Shown piece after piece: positions 1 to 9,299 of a DNA stretch of 64,000 nt (position 1 is the stretch's first letter; each line of letters begins with the position of its first letter). Both the position numbers and the translations under genes were made by a program. The notes below the pieces were generated by a model that had not been told where the DNA came from, ran no database searches, and saw nothing but the letters and a program-made list of their open reading frames with translations. The DNA comes from JBKBUF01 sp046290815. GTDB lineage: Bacteria; Bacteroidota; Bacteroidia; Cytophagales; Cytophagaceae. The DNA lies in contig JBKBUF010000010.1 in NCBI GenBank assembly GCA_046290815.1, positions 62,001-126,000 of the forward strand, read 5' to 3'.

Positions 1-1781
1 TATATAATTCCACAGTTCTAAAGATTCCTACGGATGTACGACCTGGTAATTGTACTATCCTTATGATGGTCGATGCAGATGAGCAGATTGTTGAAGCCAA
101 TGAAAATAATAATATTGCTTTAGTTAATTTCAACGTAAATGCAACTTCTACGAATCCTTTCATGGCTAATCTTTCAACTACATTTCCGGAATATTTATTT
201 GACAATACTTCCAGTAATTCAGACTTTATTGAAGCTTCAATAACGGTTCCTTCCAACCTTACTATATCAAGAATTTTTTTAGGATATAAAGGGATTTCTG
301 AAATGGATTCCAGTTTCAGATACAAAAGTTTGACACCAAATTCCACAGGTTATTACACCGAAAAAATTTTCGAAGATAAATTTGACGAAATGGGACTGGA
401 ATATTTCTTTGAAATTTATGACCAGAATTCCAATCTGGCGGTCTGTGAACATGGGTATTCATATATTAAATATCCCAACGGGGTTAAAATGTTTAATTTG
501 AAATTCGGATCAGAACAAAAAAATTATCGAATTTTTTCCATGCCATTTATTCTTGATCAGCCATCTGTGGATGATTTATTTAGCCAGGAATTAGGACCTT
601 ATAATGTTAAAAACTGGAGAGTTTTTAATTATTCAAATGGTAAAAATATTGAATATAAAAATGGTTTCAATAATATAGAATATGGAAAAGCTTATTGGTT
701 TATAGCAAAACAGGAAAAAGATATTTATACACCATCATGTGTTACGCCAAAATATAATGGCCGTACATATTTTTCTATTGATCTTAAAAAAGGATGGAAT
801 CAGGTGGGCAATCCATTCTATTTTACTTTCAACTGGGAAGACGCAAAGTACTTCAGTAATCTGATAAATGGTGAAGTTGGCAATCCGAAATTTCATTATG
901 AAAAATTTGAAGAGTACATAGATTTTTATCCTTATGAAGGTGCTTTTGTTTTTGCGGATGAAGATGAAACTATTTATATACCGGTATATAAAAATTATGT
1001 ATCTAACATTGCCAGAGTAGGTAAAATTGAAAGAGAGAAACAATTGTCAACTCTCGACCAGGAAAGCTGGGAGGTAGCGTTCAAGGTGAATTCAGGCGGA
1101 CTGGAATATGTGCTTGGAGGGATTGGGATGCATCCTCAAGCCAAAGAATCTAAAGATAAGTTTGACGAAATGACTTTGCCAAGATTCGGAGAATTTATTG
1201 AAGTCAATTTTAACCATTCTGAATATTTTCATAATAAATTCACCAGAGATATTGTCCCTACTTCCGAATCACATGTCTGGGATTTTACTGTGGAGTCAAA
1301 TGTTGAAGATCCGGTGAAAGTATTAAGCTGGGATAATTCTTATTTTGGCAATTCAAAGAATATATATCTGTTGGATATTTCAAACCAAAGGGTTGTTAAT
1401 ATGAAGGATAAGGATACCTACACTTTTAACTGCTCTTCAAGTAATTCGTTCCGAGTTATCTTCGGCGATTACGACTTCGTTCAGGAGAATATCAATGCAT
1501 CTTCAGTAACATTGGGAAATATATTCCCTAACCCTGTTTTGGCGGTGAGTTCAGTTCCATTCTTCCTGCCTGGAGAAAATCAAACTTATCATGTGAATGT
1601 TTCAGTATTCAATGCTTCGGGCTTTAAAGTCGACGTTTTAACCGATGAAAATTATAGCTCTGGATATCACGAACTTAGCTTTAACCGAAAAGATTTGCCA
1701 AAAGGAATGTATTTTATTAAATTGAACGTGACCGGGCAGGGTACTACCGAAGAACAAATTAAAAAAGTTATCGTTGAATAA
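1..1781 (+). CDS. T9SS-sorted cell-surface/secreted protein, 5' truncated
   Basis: The reading frame enters the window already open (first whole codon at position 3), so the ATG at 63 is internal and the true start lies upstream. The first visible residues resemble the end of a CARDB-type adhesion domain (a VDADEQIVEANENNN stretch). The middle, about residues 100-470 of the visible part, is not a family I recognise. The last ~85 residues form a type A T9SS sorting domain: an IFPNPV motif, beta-rich sequence, then KGMYFIKL and a final KKVIVE. Such proteins cross the outer membrane by type IX secretion and are usually anchored on the surface. No catalytic motif is visible; an adhesin or the tail of a large multidomain exoprotein are both possible. 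Confidence 0.8.
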   Translation, partial: YNSTVLKIPTDVRPGNCTILMMVDADEQIVEANENNNIALVNFNVNATSTNPFMANLSTTFPEYLFDNTSSNSDFIEASITVPSNLTISRIFLGYKGISEMDSSFRYKSLTPNSTGYYTEKIFEDKFDEMGLEYFFEIYDQNSNLAVCEHGYSYIKYPNGVKMFNLKFGSEQKNYRIFSMPFILDQPSVDDLFSQELGPYNVKNWRVFNYSNGKNIEYKNGFNNIEYGKAYWFIAKQEKDIYTPSCVTPKYNGRTYFSIDLKKGWNQVGNPFYFTFNWEDAKYFSNLINGEVGNPKFHYEKFEEYIDFYPYEGAFVFADEDETIYIPVYKNYVSNIARVGKIEREKQLSTLDQESWEVAFKVNSGGLEYVLGGIGMHPQAKESKDKFDEMTLPRFGEFIEVNFNHSEYFHNKFTRDIVPTSESHVWDFTVESNVEDPVKVLSWDNSYFGNSKNIYLLDISNQRVVNMKDKDTYTFNCSSSNSFRVIFGDYDFVQENINASSVTLGNIFPNPVLAVSSVPFFLPGENQTYHVNVSVFNASGFKVDVLTDENYSSGYHELSFNRKDLPKGMYFIKLNVTGQGTTEEQIKKVIVE

Positions 1782-1814
1782 GGATATTACATTTTTATTA
1801 AACTAAACCATAAA

Positions 1815-3005
1815 ATGAAAATTAAATTCAGTTTCTATTTTTTTCTGCTTATGCTGGCTTCTGCAGTAAATGTTTATGCGCAGCAGGTATCAGGTCAAAG
1901 CAATACCATTCACATTAATTACAAACAAAACGCTCAGCAATCTAACCCGGTTAAATCCAGTCAAATGGCTATCGTTTGGGTAAGCCCGGTAAATCAGGTT
2001 TCCAACACCAACACCCGGTCTGTAAAACTTAAGGCCGGAATTCGTTCAGATGTAGCTGTTAAAAGCGTGGATATATATGTTAATGATAAACCTGTAGGTG
2101 ACGATAGAGGCTTTTCAATTGTGGAAGCAACCGAAAGCGAAAGCTTTGCCCACATTGTTGAAAAACAACTGAATCTTAATGAAGGAGAAAATGTAATCAA
2201 AATCGTTGCAACCAACCAATCCGGATCTTCTGTTTCTGATCAAAGAGTGGTGAAGGTTTCTGTTCCTAAAGTTGTAAGAACGGATTATGCTCTTCTTTTT
2301 GCAACTGATGATTTTGATAACTGGAATGATTTGGTTAATCCGATCAATGATGCAACAACCATTGCAGAAGAATTACAAAAAAATTATGGCTTCAAAGTAG
2401 AGTTGATCAAAAATCCAACTACCGATGAAGTGATGATTAAACTAAGAGAATACGCGGATAAGTCTTATCAGAAAGAAGATCAGCTATTCATCTTCTTTGC
2501 AGGTCATGGGCAATTTGACGAAACTTTTAAAGAAGGTTATGTTGTTTGTAAGAACTCTATACTTAACGACAGAACTAAACTTTCATATCTTTCGCACTCT
2601 AACCTTAGAACTGTAATCAATAACATACCATGTGACCACATATTGTTGGCCATGGACGTATGTTTCGGAGGTACATTTGACCCTGTGATAGCAAGCGCCG
2701 GATACAGAGGACAGGAAGAAGTTAATGAGCTTACCCACTCAGAATACATCAGCAGAAAGCTGAAGTTTAAAACCAGAAAATATCTTACCTCCGGAGGTAA
2801 AGAATATGTTCCGGATGGAAGACCTGGCCAACATTCACCATTTGCCAGAAAATTCCTTGAGGCTTTAAGAAATTATGGTGGTGGCGACAAAATTTTAACC
2901 CTGCCTGAATTATTGATTTATTTGGAAAAACTTAAACCAGAACCAAGATTTGGCGAATTCGGAAGCAATGAACCAGGCAGTGACTTTGTATTCCAGGCAA
3001 AATAA
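1815..3005 (+). CDS. Secreted caspase-like (peptidase C14) protein
   Basis: Residues 1-23 are a Sec signal peptide ending in VYAQ. Residues ~50-150 form a beta-rich Ig-like domain, and ~155-395 a caspase-fold domain. The His-Cys dyad is visible as H231 in FAGHGQ and C283 in DVCFGG, so the enzyme should be an active cysteine protease. Known relatives (bacterial metacaspases/orthocaspases) cleave after basic residues, but the specificity here cannot be read from the sequence. It follows the T9SS cargo gene by 33 bases and overlaps the next gene, suggesting one transcript. No T9SS sorting domain is present, so a periplasmic location is likely. Confidence 0.88.
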   Translation: MKIKFSFYFFLLMLASAVNVYAQQVSGQSNTIHINYKQNAQQSNPVKSSQMAIVWVSPVNQVSNTNTRSVKLKAGIRSDVAVKSVDIYVNDKPVGDDRGFSIVEATESESFAHIVEKQLNLNEGENVIKIVATNQSGSSVSDQRVVKVSVPKVVRTDYALLFATDDFDNWNDLVNPINDATTIAEELQKNYGFKVELIKNPTTDEVMIKLREYADKSYQKEDQLFIFFAGHGQFDETFKEGYVVCKNSILNDRTKLSYLSHSNLRTVINNIPCDHILLAMDVCFGGTFDPVIASAGYRGQEEVNELTHSEYISRKLKFKTRKYLTSGGKEYVPDGRPGQHSPFARKFLEALRNYGGGDKILTLPELLIYLEKLKPEPRFGEFGSNEPGSDFVFQAK

Positions 3006-4380
3006 GCCTGTAATTGCAGTATTAATTTTTCTGTTCTTTTCTTTTATAGCTAATGCACAAAATCTTACAAAAGATGTTAGCTTTAATGATGATAGCTATC
3101 ACAAGGAAAGAAGAAAATGTGAACTTATAAGGGGGGAATACGAAAATATTCCCTCTACCTATAGCTTAAAAAAGTATTGCCCCAGGCCTGCCAATCAACT
3201 GGTGTTTTCGACCTCTTCAGCGTGGGCAAGTGTATGGGCGGCTCGTACCATCCTTGAAGCAAGAGCCAATCATTGGACAGATTTGGAACTGATTACAGCC
3301 AATGCATTTTCACCTTGCTTTGCCTATTACCTTGCCAAAAGTAAAAATGATAAGGACTGTTCCGAAGGAACCAATCTTGAAAGTATTCTGAGAGTTCTAA
3401 AAGAAAAGGGCGCTCCAAAGTTTAAGGATTTTGCATGTTTCTGCGCAGATGAAATTCCCGATAATGTATATAAACTTGCTGCTGAAAATAAAATTTCCGG
3501 TTATACCCGTTTATTTAATGTTACTGATGAGGCTGAGTTTAAAATCAGAGCATTAAAAAAGTCAGTTTCCTCCGGTATGCCTGTTATAGCAGCTATGGTT
3601 GCTCCAACCAACTTCCGTGATGCTAAGGAATTCTGGCATCCAAAAGGCGCTTTATCTAATCCTTCTATCTGGGGTGGACAGGCCATTTGTGTTATTGGTT
3701 ATGACGATAATAAATACGGCGGCGCATTTGAAGTAATGAATAGCTGGGGAAAGCATTGGGGTAATGATGGCTTTATCTGGATCAGGTATGCAGACTTTGC
3801 TGAATTCACAAGATATGCCTATGAAATTTTTGACCTTGATATGAAGACCTCTGAGGTTGGACTTTCAGGAAGCTTAAAAGTTACTTTGCCTGATGGTGAA
3901 ACTATGAGGGTTCAATTGAACAATGGAGTTTATACTACACCAGCTTATCCTGCAGGAACCGATTTCAGAGCTCATTTGTCATGTAATGATCCTGCATTTG
4001 TTTATGTTTTCAACTTTGATGCGAACTCTAAATGCTATAAGATTTTTCCTGAAAAAGATAACATCAGTGTAGCATTGGTTTACAATTCAGATAAAATTGC
4101 TTTCCCTGATGAAGCCCATTACTTTAGGTTAGATAATCTGCCAGGTAAAGATTATATAGTGGTGCTTTATTCCAAAGAAGAACTTGATATCAATGATATC
4201 CTTAAGAAAATAGAAAATGACAAATCTCCTTCTTTAAAAGAAAGGCTTACTAAAATTTTAGGAAACAAGCTGGTTTCAGATGAATTGATTAAATATAATC
4301 CTTCAAGTATTCAATTCGCTGTTAAAACTACCGAAAAGGTAGCAGCTTCTGTAATTCTGGAAATCCCACATGCCAGATAA
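2950..4380 (+). CDS. Secreted papain-fold pseudoprotease with DUF4384-like domain
   Basis: The N-terminus has a signal peptide (hydrophobic run ending ANAQ). The ATG at 2968 would give a cleaner n-region than the ATG at 2950; both lie inside the caspase gene, which this frame overlaps by 38-56 bases. Residues ~70-285 resemble a C1A papain-like domain. The Asn is kept (N264 in MNSWG), followed by the usual W and G pattern, but the catalytic Cys position reads SSAWA (Ala91) and the catalytic His position reads GGQAICVIGYDD (Gln244). Proteolysis by the classical mechanism is therefore unlikely. Residues ~300-410 resemble DUF4384 (beta sandwich with FVYVFNFD and a P.G...V.YS pattern). A binding or scaffold role beside the caspase is inferred. 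Confidence 0.78.
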   Translation: MANSEAMNQAVTLYSRQNKPVIAVLIFLFFSFIANAQNLTKDVSFNDDSYHKERRKCELIRGEYENIPSTYSLKKYCPRPANQLVFSTSSAWASVWAARTILEARANHWTDLELITANAFSPCFAYYLAKSKNDKDCSEGTNLESILRVLKEKGAPKFKDFACFCADEIPDNVYKLAAENKISGYTRLFNVTDEAEFKIRALKKSVSSGMPVIAAMVAPTNFRDAKEFWHPKGALSNPSIWGGQAICVIGYDDNKYGGAFEVMNSWGKHWGNDGFIWIRYADFAEFTRYAYEIFDLDMKTSEVGLSGSLKVTLPDGETMRVQLNNGVYTTPAYPAGTDFRAHLSCNDPAFVYVFNFDANSKCYKIFPEKDNISVALVYNSDKIAFPDEAHYFRLDNLPGKDYIVVLYSKEELDINDILKKIENDKSPSLKERLTKILGNKLVSDELIKYNPSSIQFAVKTTEKVAASVILEIPHAR

Positions 4381-5524
4381 ACCGCTGAGAGTAGTTATTG
4401 CTCCTGATTCATTTAAAGATTGTATGTCTGCAGAAACTGCATGCCAATCTATCACCCTGGGAATACTATCAATCTTTCCTGATGCACAGGTTATTTCCTT
4501 TCCTATGGCGGATGGGGGAGAAGGAACCGTTAAAACATTAGTTACTTCTACGAAAGGGGAACTTATTAATGTCGCTTGTCATGATCCTTTGATGCGAAAA
4601 ATTACCGGCTATTATGGGGTGTTGGCTGATAGAAAAATTGCAGTAATAGAAGCTGCAGTGGCATCAGGAATTGAACTTCTAAGTAAAGAAGAGAGGGATC
4701 CCATGAAGGCTACCAGCTATGGAACGGGAGAATTAATTCTTCACGCAATCCGGAATGGTTTTAAGAAAATAATAGTAGGATTAGGCGGCAGTGCAGTTAA
4801 TGACTGCGGAGCCGGAATGTTGCAGGCGCTAGGTGTAAGTTTAAAAGATGATAAAAATGTTGAAATTGAAAAAGGTGCCAAAGGCCTTGAAAATATTTTT
4901 TCAATAGATGTCAGCCATTTTAAGGAAGTAGTGGAAGGTGTGCAATTTATAATTGCCGGCGATGTGAAAAATCCTCTGTGCGGACCAAATGGTGCTTCAT
5001 TTGTTTTTGGTCCTCAAAAAGGCGCAGATGAATCTATGGTCCGTCAATTGGATAATTATCTTTTGAGATTTGGTAAGCTAATAGAAAAGACAATGAAGCT
5101 TTCTGTTATAAATTTACCAGGAGCTGGGGCAGCAGGAGGGATGGGAGCTGCCTTAACTGCCTTCATGAAAGCAGAAATGAGGTCAGGATTTACATTGATA
5201 GCTGAATATGCAAGATTGGAGCCTGAAATTCAAAATGCTGATCTGGTGATAACAGCAGAAGGCAGGACTGATTCTCAAACGTTAAATGGAAAGGTACCGT
5301 TTGGAGTCTGTTTACTTTGTCAGAAATACCAAAAGCCTCTGATTATTTTATCAGGATCATTGGGGGAAGGCTTTGAAAGCCTTTATGATTTCGGTGCATC
5401 TGCAATATTATCACTTTGTAATGGCCCCATAACACTTTCTGAAGCCTTAAGTTCCGGGCCAAGACAACTTGCCAAAGCTGCGGAAAACATAATGAGAATT
5501 TATAAAAAACATCAAATTCTCTAG
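4370..5524 (+). CDS. Glycerate 2-kinase (GK-I family)
   Basis: The 384-residue length is normal for the GarK/GlxK family of glycerate kinases, which phosphorylate glycerate with ATP. It starts with the family signature VIAPDSFK, followed by MADGGEGT and GLGGSAVNDCGAG, and ends with the conserved ITAEGRTDSQT block. The ATG overlaps the stop of the papain-fold gene by 11 bases, so the genes are translationally close, although this is a cytoplasmic central-metabolism enzyme and its neighbours are secreted. Whether the product is 2- or 3-phosphoglycerate cannot be told; this family normally makes 2-phosphoglycerate. Confidence 0.92.
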   Translation: MPDKPLRVVIAPDSFKDCMSAETACQSITLGILSIFPDAQVISFPMADGGEGTVKTLVTSTKGELINVACHDPLMRKITGYYGVLADRKIAVIEAAVASGIELLSKEERDPMKATSYGTGELILHAIRNGFKKIIVGLGGSAVNDCGAGMLQALGVSLKDDKNVEIEKGAKGLENIFSIDVSHFKEVVEGVQFIIAGDVKNPLCGPNGASFVFGPQKGADESMVRQLDNYLLRFGKLIEKTMKLSVINLPGAGAAGGMGAALTAFMKAEMRSGFTLIAEYARLEPEIQNADLVITAEGRTDSQTLNGKVPFGVCLLCQKYQKPLIILSGSLGEGFESLYDFGASAILSLCNGPITLSEALSSGPRQLAKAAENIMRIYKKHQIL

Positions 5525-5626
5525 ATACCATTTTCTAAGCTTCCCTTAAACAGTTCCCTTAATTTTTGGTTGTTATCAGTATATCAGTCATGCCGGCTGA
5601 TTTTTAATCCTCCCAAAGGTTTAATC

Positions 5627-6760
5627 ATGAAACAGTTTTTGACCTTGCTGGCAGCTGCTGTAATTGGTAGTCTTATTGCAATAGCAGCGCTAAAATGGAC
5701 AGACAGGAATAACAACGACAGTCTGGTGAAATATAATGATACTCCGTCTTCGGTGCAAAACGCACCTGCGGAATTCGGGAAAGCCTCATCAAAAGCTTTG
5801 CCTGCTGTAGTTCATATTCATTCCGCGATTGGTGGTTCATCTTCTGCCTCTCCGGGTGGGTCAGGGGATCCTTACAAAGATTTTTGGGATCAATTTGAGA
5901 GAAGAAGACCTCGGGAAAATCAGATGGCTACCGGTTCGGGTGTAATAATCAATGCCAACGGATATATTGTAACCAACGACCATGTAATTGATGGTGCTAA
6001 TGAAATCAGGGTTACCTTAAATGACAATAGAGTCTATACCGCAAAAAAGATTGGTACAGATCCTTCAACTGATATTGCACTGATTAAGATAGATGAGAAA
6101 AATCTTCCTTCCGTAGAATTTGGAAACTCTGACAATGCACATATAGGAGATTGGGTTCTCGCAGTTGGAAACCCGTTCAACTTATCATCAACAGTTACAG
6201 CGGGTATAATTAGCGCAAAGGCAAGAAACATACAAATATTAAAAGACCGATCTGCTATTGAAGCATTTTTGCAAACAGATGCCGCAGTCAACCCCGGAAA
6301 CAGTGGAGGAGCATTGGTAAATCTTGAAGGACAATTAATTGGTATAACTACTGCGATAGCTACACCTACAGGGGCATTCGCCGGTTATTCATTTGCAGTT
6401 CCAAGTAACATTGTAGCAAAAGTCATTACAGATCTTGAAAAGTTTGGTGAAGTTAAAAGAGCTTATCTTGGGGTAGTTGTAAGAGACCTGGATCCTAATG
6501 TAGCTGCTAAGGCAGGACTTAAAGAGATTAAGGGTGCCCTGGTGGAAAATGTGGTTTCATCCAGCGCTGCGGATAAAGCAGGAATCAAGCCAGGTGATGT
6601 TATCCTAAGTATTAACGGAAACGAAGTTTATACCAGCACAAGATTGCTTGAAATTATTGCAACTCATTATCCGGGAGACAAAGTTTCTCTGGAAATTATC
6701 AGAAATGGAAAACCTTTAACAGTTCACGTTGAACTTTTTGATAAACCAGGCGCCCGGTAA
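5627..6760 (+). CDS. HtrA/Deg-family periplasmic serine protease
   Basis: A single N-terminal hydrophobic segment (residues 5-24, signal anchor or signal peptide) is followed by a trypsin-fold protease with H119 (NDHVID), D149 (STDIALIK) and S226 (NPGNSGGAL), all intact. One PDZ domain follows at about residues 280-375 (YLGVVV start). One PDZ is fewer than DegP and matches DegS/HhoB-type members. I chose the ATG at 5627 because the longer frame needs a TTG at 5570 and adds 19 residues before the hydrophobic segment. It degrades misfolded envelope proteins or triggers envelope-stress signalling; the family role is well established, the exact role here is not. Confidence 0.92.
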   Translation: MKQFLTLLAAAVIGSLIAIAALKWTDRNNNDSLVKYNDTPSSVQNAPAEFGKASSKALPAVVHIHSAIGGSSSASPGGSGDPYKDFWDQFERRRPRENQMATGSGVIINANGYIVTNDHVIDGANEIRVTLNDNRVYTAKKIGTDPSTDIALIKIDEKNLPSVEFGNSDNAHIGDWVLAVGNPFNLSSTVTAGIISAKARNIQILKDRSAIEAFLQTDAAVNPGNSGGALVNLEGQLIGITTAIATPTGAFAGYSFAVPSNIVAKVITDLEKFGEVKRAYLGVVVRDLDPNVAAKAGLKEIKGALVENVVSSSAADKAGIKPGDVILSINGNEVYTSTRLLEIIATHYPGDKVSLEIIRNGKPLTVHVELFDKPGAR

Positions 6761-6854
6761 TTTTATCCTCATATAATTGCTATGCAATAAGAATTTTGGA
6801 ACGATACCCCTTTTTCCACTGGTTATATTATAAAGGGCTTTAAAAGAAAATAAT

Positions 6855-7259
6855 ATGAAATTTATATCAACTCGTACACATGGATACATGGATTATGTAA
6901 TTGGTGCATTATTGATTATAAGTCCGTGGTTATTTGGATTCTCTCTGGGAGGAGCGGAGACATGGATACCGGTAGCAATCGGGGTGATGGTACTAGTTAT
7001 GACAATGTTTACAGATCATGAAGTGTCAGTTTCCAGACAACTATCTATGACGGCTCATCTTAGCATAGATGTTATTTCAGGGATATTTCTGGCGCTTTCA
7101 CCTTGGATTTTCGGTTTTAATAATCTGGTTTATCTTCCTCATTTACTGGTGGGAATATTTATGGTAGGTTCCGGTTTCTTTACTTATCTGGTGCCGGAAA
7201 ATTGTCCTCAAGGCGCACCATGCTATAAAGACTCCAGACATAGAACTACCGCATTATAA
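6855..7259 (+). CDS. SPW-repeat inner-membrane protein
   Basis: This small membrane protein of 134 residues has four hydrophobic segments in two duplicated halves. Each half carries the SPW signature (ISPWLFGF near residue 22 and LSPWIFGF near residue 82). This is the SPW repeat family, of unknown biochemical function, often found near stress genes. A strong hairpin terminator follows directly. Confidence 0.85.
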   Translation: MKFISTRTHGYMDYVIGALLIISPWLFGFSLGGAETWIPVAIGVMVLVMTMFTDHEVSVSRQLSMTAHLSIDVISGIFLALSPWIFGFNNLVYLPHLLVGIFMVGSGFFTYLVPENCPQGAPCYKDSRHRTTAL

Positions 7260-7283
7260 TGGTGCAATATCAGCAGTATTATT

Positions 7284-7315
7284 AAACAGGTCTTTTTAAA
7301 GACCTGTTTTTTTTT
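7284..7315 (+). terminator. Intrinsic terminator after SPW gene
   Basis: A perfect 12-bp inverted repeat (arms 7284-7295 and 7298-7309, AAACAGGTCTTT and complement) is followed by an uninterrupted T tract to 7315. It ends the rightward HtrA/SPW region. Confidence 0.9.
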
Positions 7316-7346
7316 ATATTTTTGCCTGATTCAAAAAAAGAATTGT

Positions 7347-7559
7347 ATGAAGCCCATAAAAAAAGATACTATCCTGAAAGTAGGTGATTTTTTAAAGCCA
7401 TCGCAGACCAGTAATGAAACATGGGAAATTATCGCCATCAATGGGCATAATTTCAAGGTGGTCAACAAAAGTACCAGGCAGGAAGGAGTTGTTAAAAAGG
7501 TTGATCTGATAAGCAACGATTGGCTGCTGCAAATAAATGATGGCAGAGGGTATTTTTAA
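7347..7559 (+). CDS. Small hypothetical protein, 70 aa
   Basis: This compact, basic, mostly beta-strand-like protein has no signal peptide, membrane segment or recognised domain. It has a sensible ATG, and its stop TAA overlaps the stop of the convergent response-regulator gene (both use TTAA at 7556-7559). The pattern of a KVGDFLKP start and EGVVKKVD is reminiscent of small SH3-like or KOW-like folds, but that is a guess. It lies after a terminator, so it should have its own promoter. Confidence 0.6.
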   Translation: MKPIKKDTILKVGDFLKPSQTSNETWEIIAINGHNFKVVNKSTRQEGVVKKVDLISNDWLLQINDGRGYF

Positions 7560-7987
7560 TTTTTAACTTCTAGAGTTTCTTTTAGTAATTTTATATGGGT
7601 TTCATTGAAGGGTTTGTGAAAGATCCCATCGATATTAAATAACTCACACCTGTTAATATCGCCCCTTCGATGAGTTACTGATAATATATAAACCAATGTA
7701 TTAGCTCTGATACTGCCTCTCAATTTTTGTAACTCCTCCAAAAATTCAAATCCATCCATAAATGGCATAAACAGGTCCAGTAAAATGACCTGTGGTAGTT
7801 CTCCTGTTTGATTATGAAAATCTACTAAAAAGCTTAGAGCCTGTTCCCCGTCTTTTACCCTGTGAAGCTTCTTACATAACTTAAATTGATTGATATAACT
7901 TTCAGTAATAAAACTGCTTATGTCATCATCATCAATTAAAAGTATAGAATCAAATTGTTTTTGTTCTTTCACCGGGTTATTAAGCAA
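7556..7987 (-). CDS. Single-domain response regulator (CheY-like)
   Basis: The 143-residue REC domain has no output domain. The acidic pocket (LIDDDD, residues ~17-22), the phospho-acceptor D71 in LLDLFMP, the switch threonine/serine region (ILSVTH) and the conserved Lys in HKPF are all visible. Stand-alone REC proteins of this type are common in Cytophagales as phosphorelay intermediates next to unlinked hybrid kinases. No cognate kinase is encoded in the window. Confidence 0.9.
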   Translation of the reverse strand: MLNNPVKEQKQFDSILLIDDDDISSFITESYINQFKLCKKLHRVKDGEQALSFLVDFHNQTGELPQVILLDLFMPFMDGFEFLEELQKLRGSIRANTLVYILSVTHRRGDINRCELFNIDGIFHKPFNETHIKLLKETLEVKN

Positions 7988-8053
7988 GCCTGATAATTAC
8001 TATTTTAAATTTTATTGCCGCCTAATTTATGTTTTTTGTCATAAATTCAAAAG

Positions 8054-9127
8054 TTAATGTAGAGCGGATCTGATCATTATAAATTCATTAATATTTTCAA
8101 AATTTATTGCTCCTGCGAGCTTCCCATTATAAATCACAGGAAAGAAATTTTTGGGGTCTTGTTGCAAAGCGGTATAAACATTCATGAGACTATCCGTAGC
8201 TTGGAAGGTAATATACCTGCGATTCATTATCTGATGCAAAGGGGTATTGATTTGATGCGTTTTCAGGGAATCAATTAATATCGGTCTGGTTATAATTCCA
8301 ATGACTGCATTATCCGAATATATGATGAAATTCTGTTCAGAGCCTTCCAAAAGTTTGTCAGCGGCATCTTTCAATGTATTTTCAGGCGAAAGTAAAGTCA
8401 GATTGGTCATCATCGCATCTTGTACTGTATACCCTGATAAGAATTCCATATTTTGTACACCCATATTTTCAGCATATGCTCCAAAGAATACAAATACAGC
8501 TATGAACATCAGAAACGGGTTGTAGAATAATCCTACAATGAAAAAACCTATAGCGATTATTTGCCCCAGGTTGGAAGCTATTTTTGTAGCTTTGTATCTG
8601 CCCATCTTCATGGCAAGCAATGATCTTAAGATCCTTCCGCCATCCATCGGAAATGCCGGAATGGCATTAAAAATAACCAGGATTACATTCACCCAGAATA
8701 ATGAGGTCAAAAAGGTTTGGGAGGAGATACCTTGCAGTTCGGGATCTGTCATGTTCTCCTTAACCGGAGCTATCAGAAATAGTATTATTGCTATTGCCAG
8801 ATTTACAGCAGGCCCGGCAACTGTAATCCATAGCTCCTGTTTGGGGTCCTCAGGGATCTTTTCAATACTTGCTACTCCTCCTATTGGTAATAATGTTATT
8901 TTTCTTGTTCCTATACCATATTTTCTGGCAGTAAGAGCGTGTCCGAATTCATGAAGAAGGACACAAAGAAAAATCGATAATATAAAACCAATTGTAATAA
9001 TTGTTTCATTGATATCAGAACTTCTTTTAAAAACAGAATAACCTATCCATGCTAAAAGCAAGAGGAACGTCCAGTGAATCAAGACCCGGATACCAAAGAA
9101 TCTTCCGATTGTAATTGACCATTTCAT
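8054..9127 (-). CDS. Site-2 protease family (M50) zinc metalloprotease with CBS pair
   Basis: This membrane protein has about six transmembrane segments. The zinc site is HEFGH (H59, E60, H63), with the second motif NAIPAFPMDGG supplying D162; the core is therefore complete. Two CBS domains occupy about residues 235-355, as in SpoIVFB-type peptidases with nucleotide-sensing CBS tails. The family cleaves substrates within the membrane, typically anti-sigma factors or signal peptides. No obvious substrate gene lies next door. Confidence 0.92.
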   Translation of the reverse strand: MKWSITIGRFFGIRVLIHWTFLLLLAWIGYSVFKRSSDINETIITIGFILSIFLCVLLHEFGHALTARKYGIGTRKITLLPIGGVASIEKIPEDPKQELWITVAGPAVNLAIAIILFLIAPVKENMTDPELQGISSQTFLTSLFWVNVILVIFNAIPAFPMDGGRILRSLLAMKMGRYKATKIASNLGQIIAIGFFIVGLFYNPFLMFIAVFVFFGAYAENMGVQNMEFLSGYTVQDAMMTNLTLLSPENTLKDAADKLLEGSEQNFIIYSDNAVIGIITRPILIDSLKTHQINTPLHQIMNRRYITFQATDSLMNVYTALQQDPKNFFPVIYNGKLAGAINFENINEFIMIRSALH

Positions 9128-9258
9128 ATAATTACGGGGTTGGGTATAAAGTAAACTAAATGAATAAATTTATGTTAAAAAGCGGGTTTTGATTTTGGAT
9201 ACATATGATAATGGTCAAATATGGAATGATAAATGTCTTTTCTTGAAAAGATTATGAT

Positions 9259-9295
9259 AAAAAAGGGGGCTGTCGTTTAAACAGCCCCCTTTTTT
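9259..9295 (-). terminator. Bidirectional terminator after hsp20
   Basis: A 15-bp perfect stem (9259-9273 and 9281-9295) carries A6 and T6 flanks around GGGGGCTGT. It sits just downstream of the leftward hsp20 gene, whose stop is at 9300. Confidence 0.9.
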
Positions 9296-9299
9296 AAAT

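Noticed and set aside
735..1043. Minus-strand 102-residue frame inside the first gene
   Set aside because: It lies antisense inside a well-supported T9SS protein and has no domain or context support.
5570..5626. Longer HtrA start at TTG 5570
   Set aside because: It adds 19 residues before the hydrophobic segment; ATG 5627 gives a normal signal anchor.
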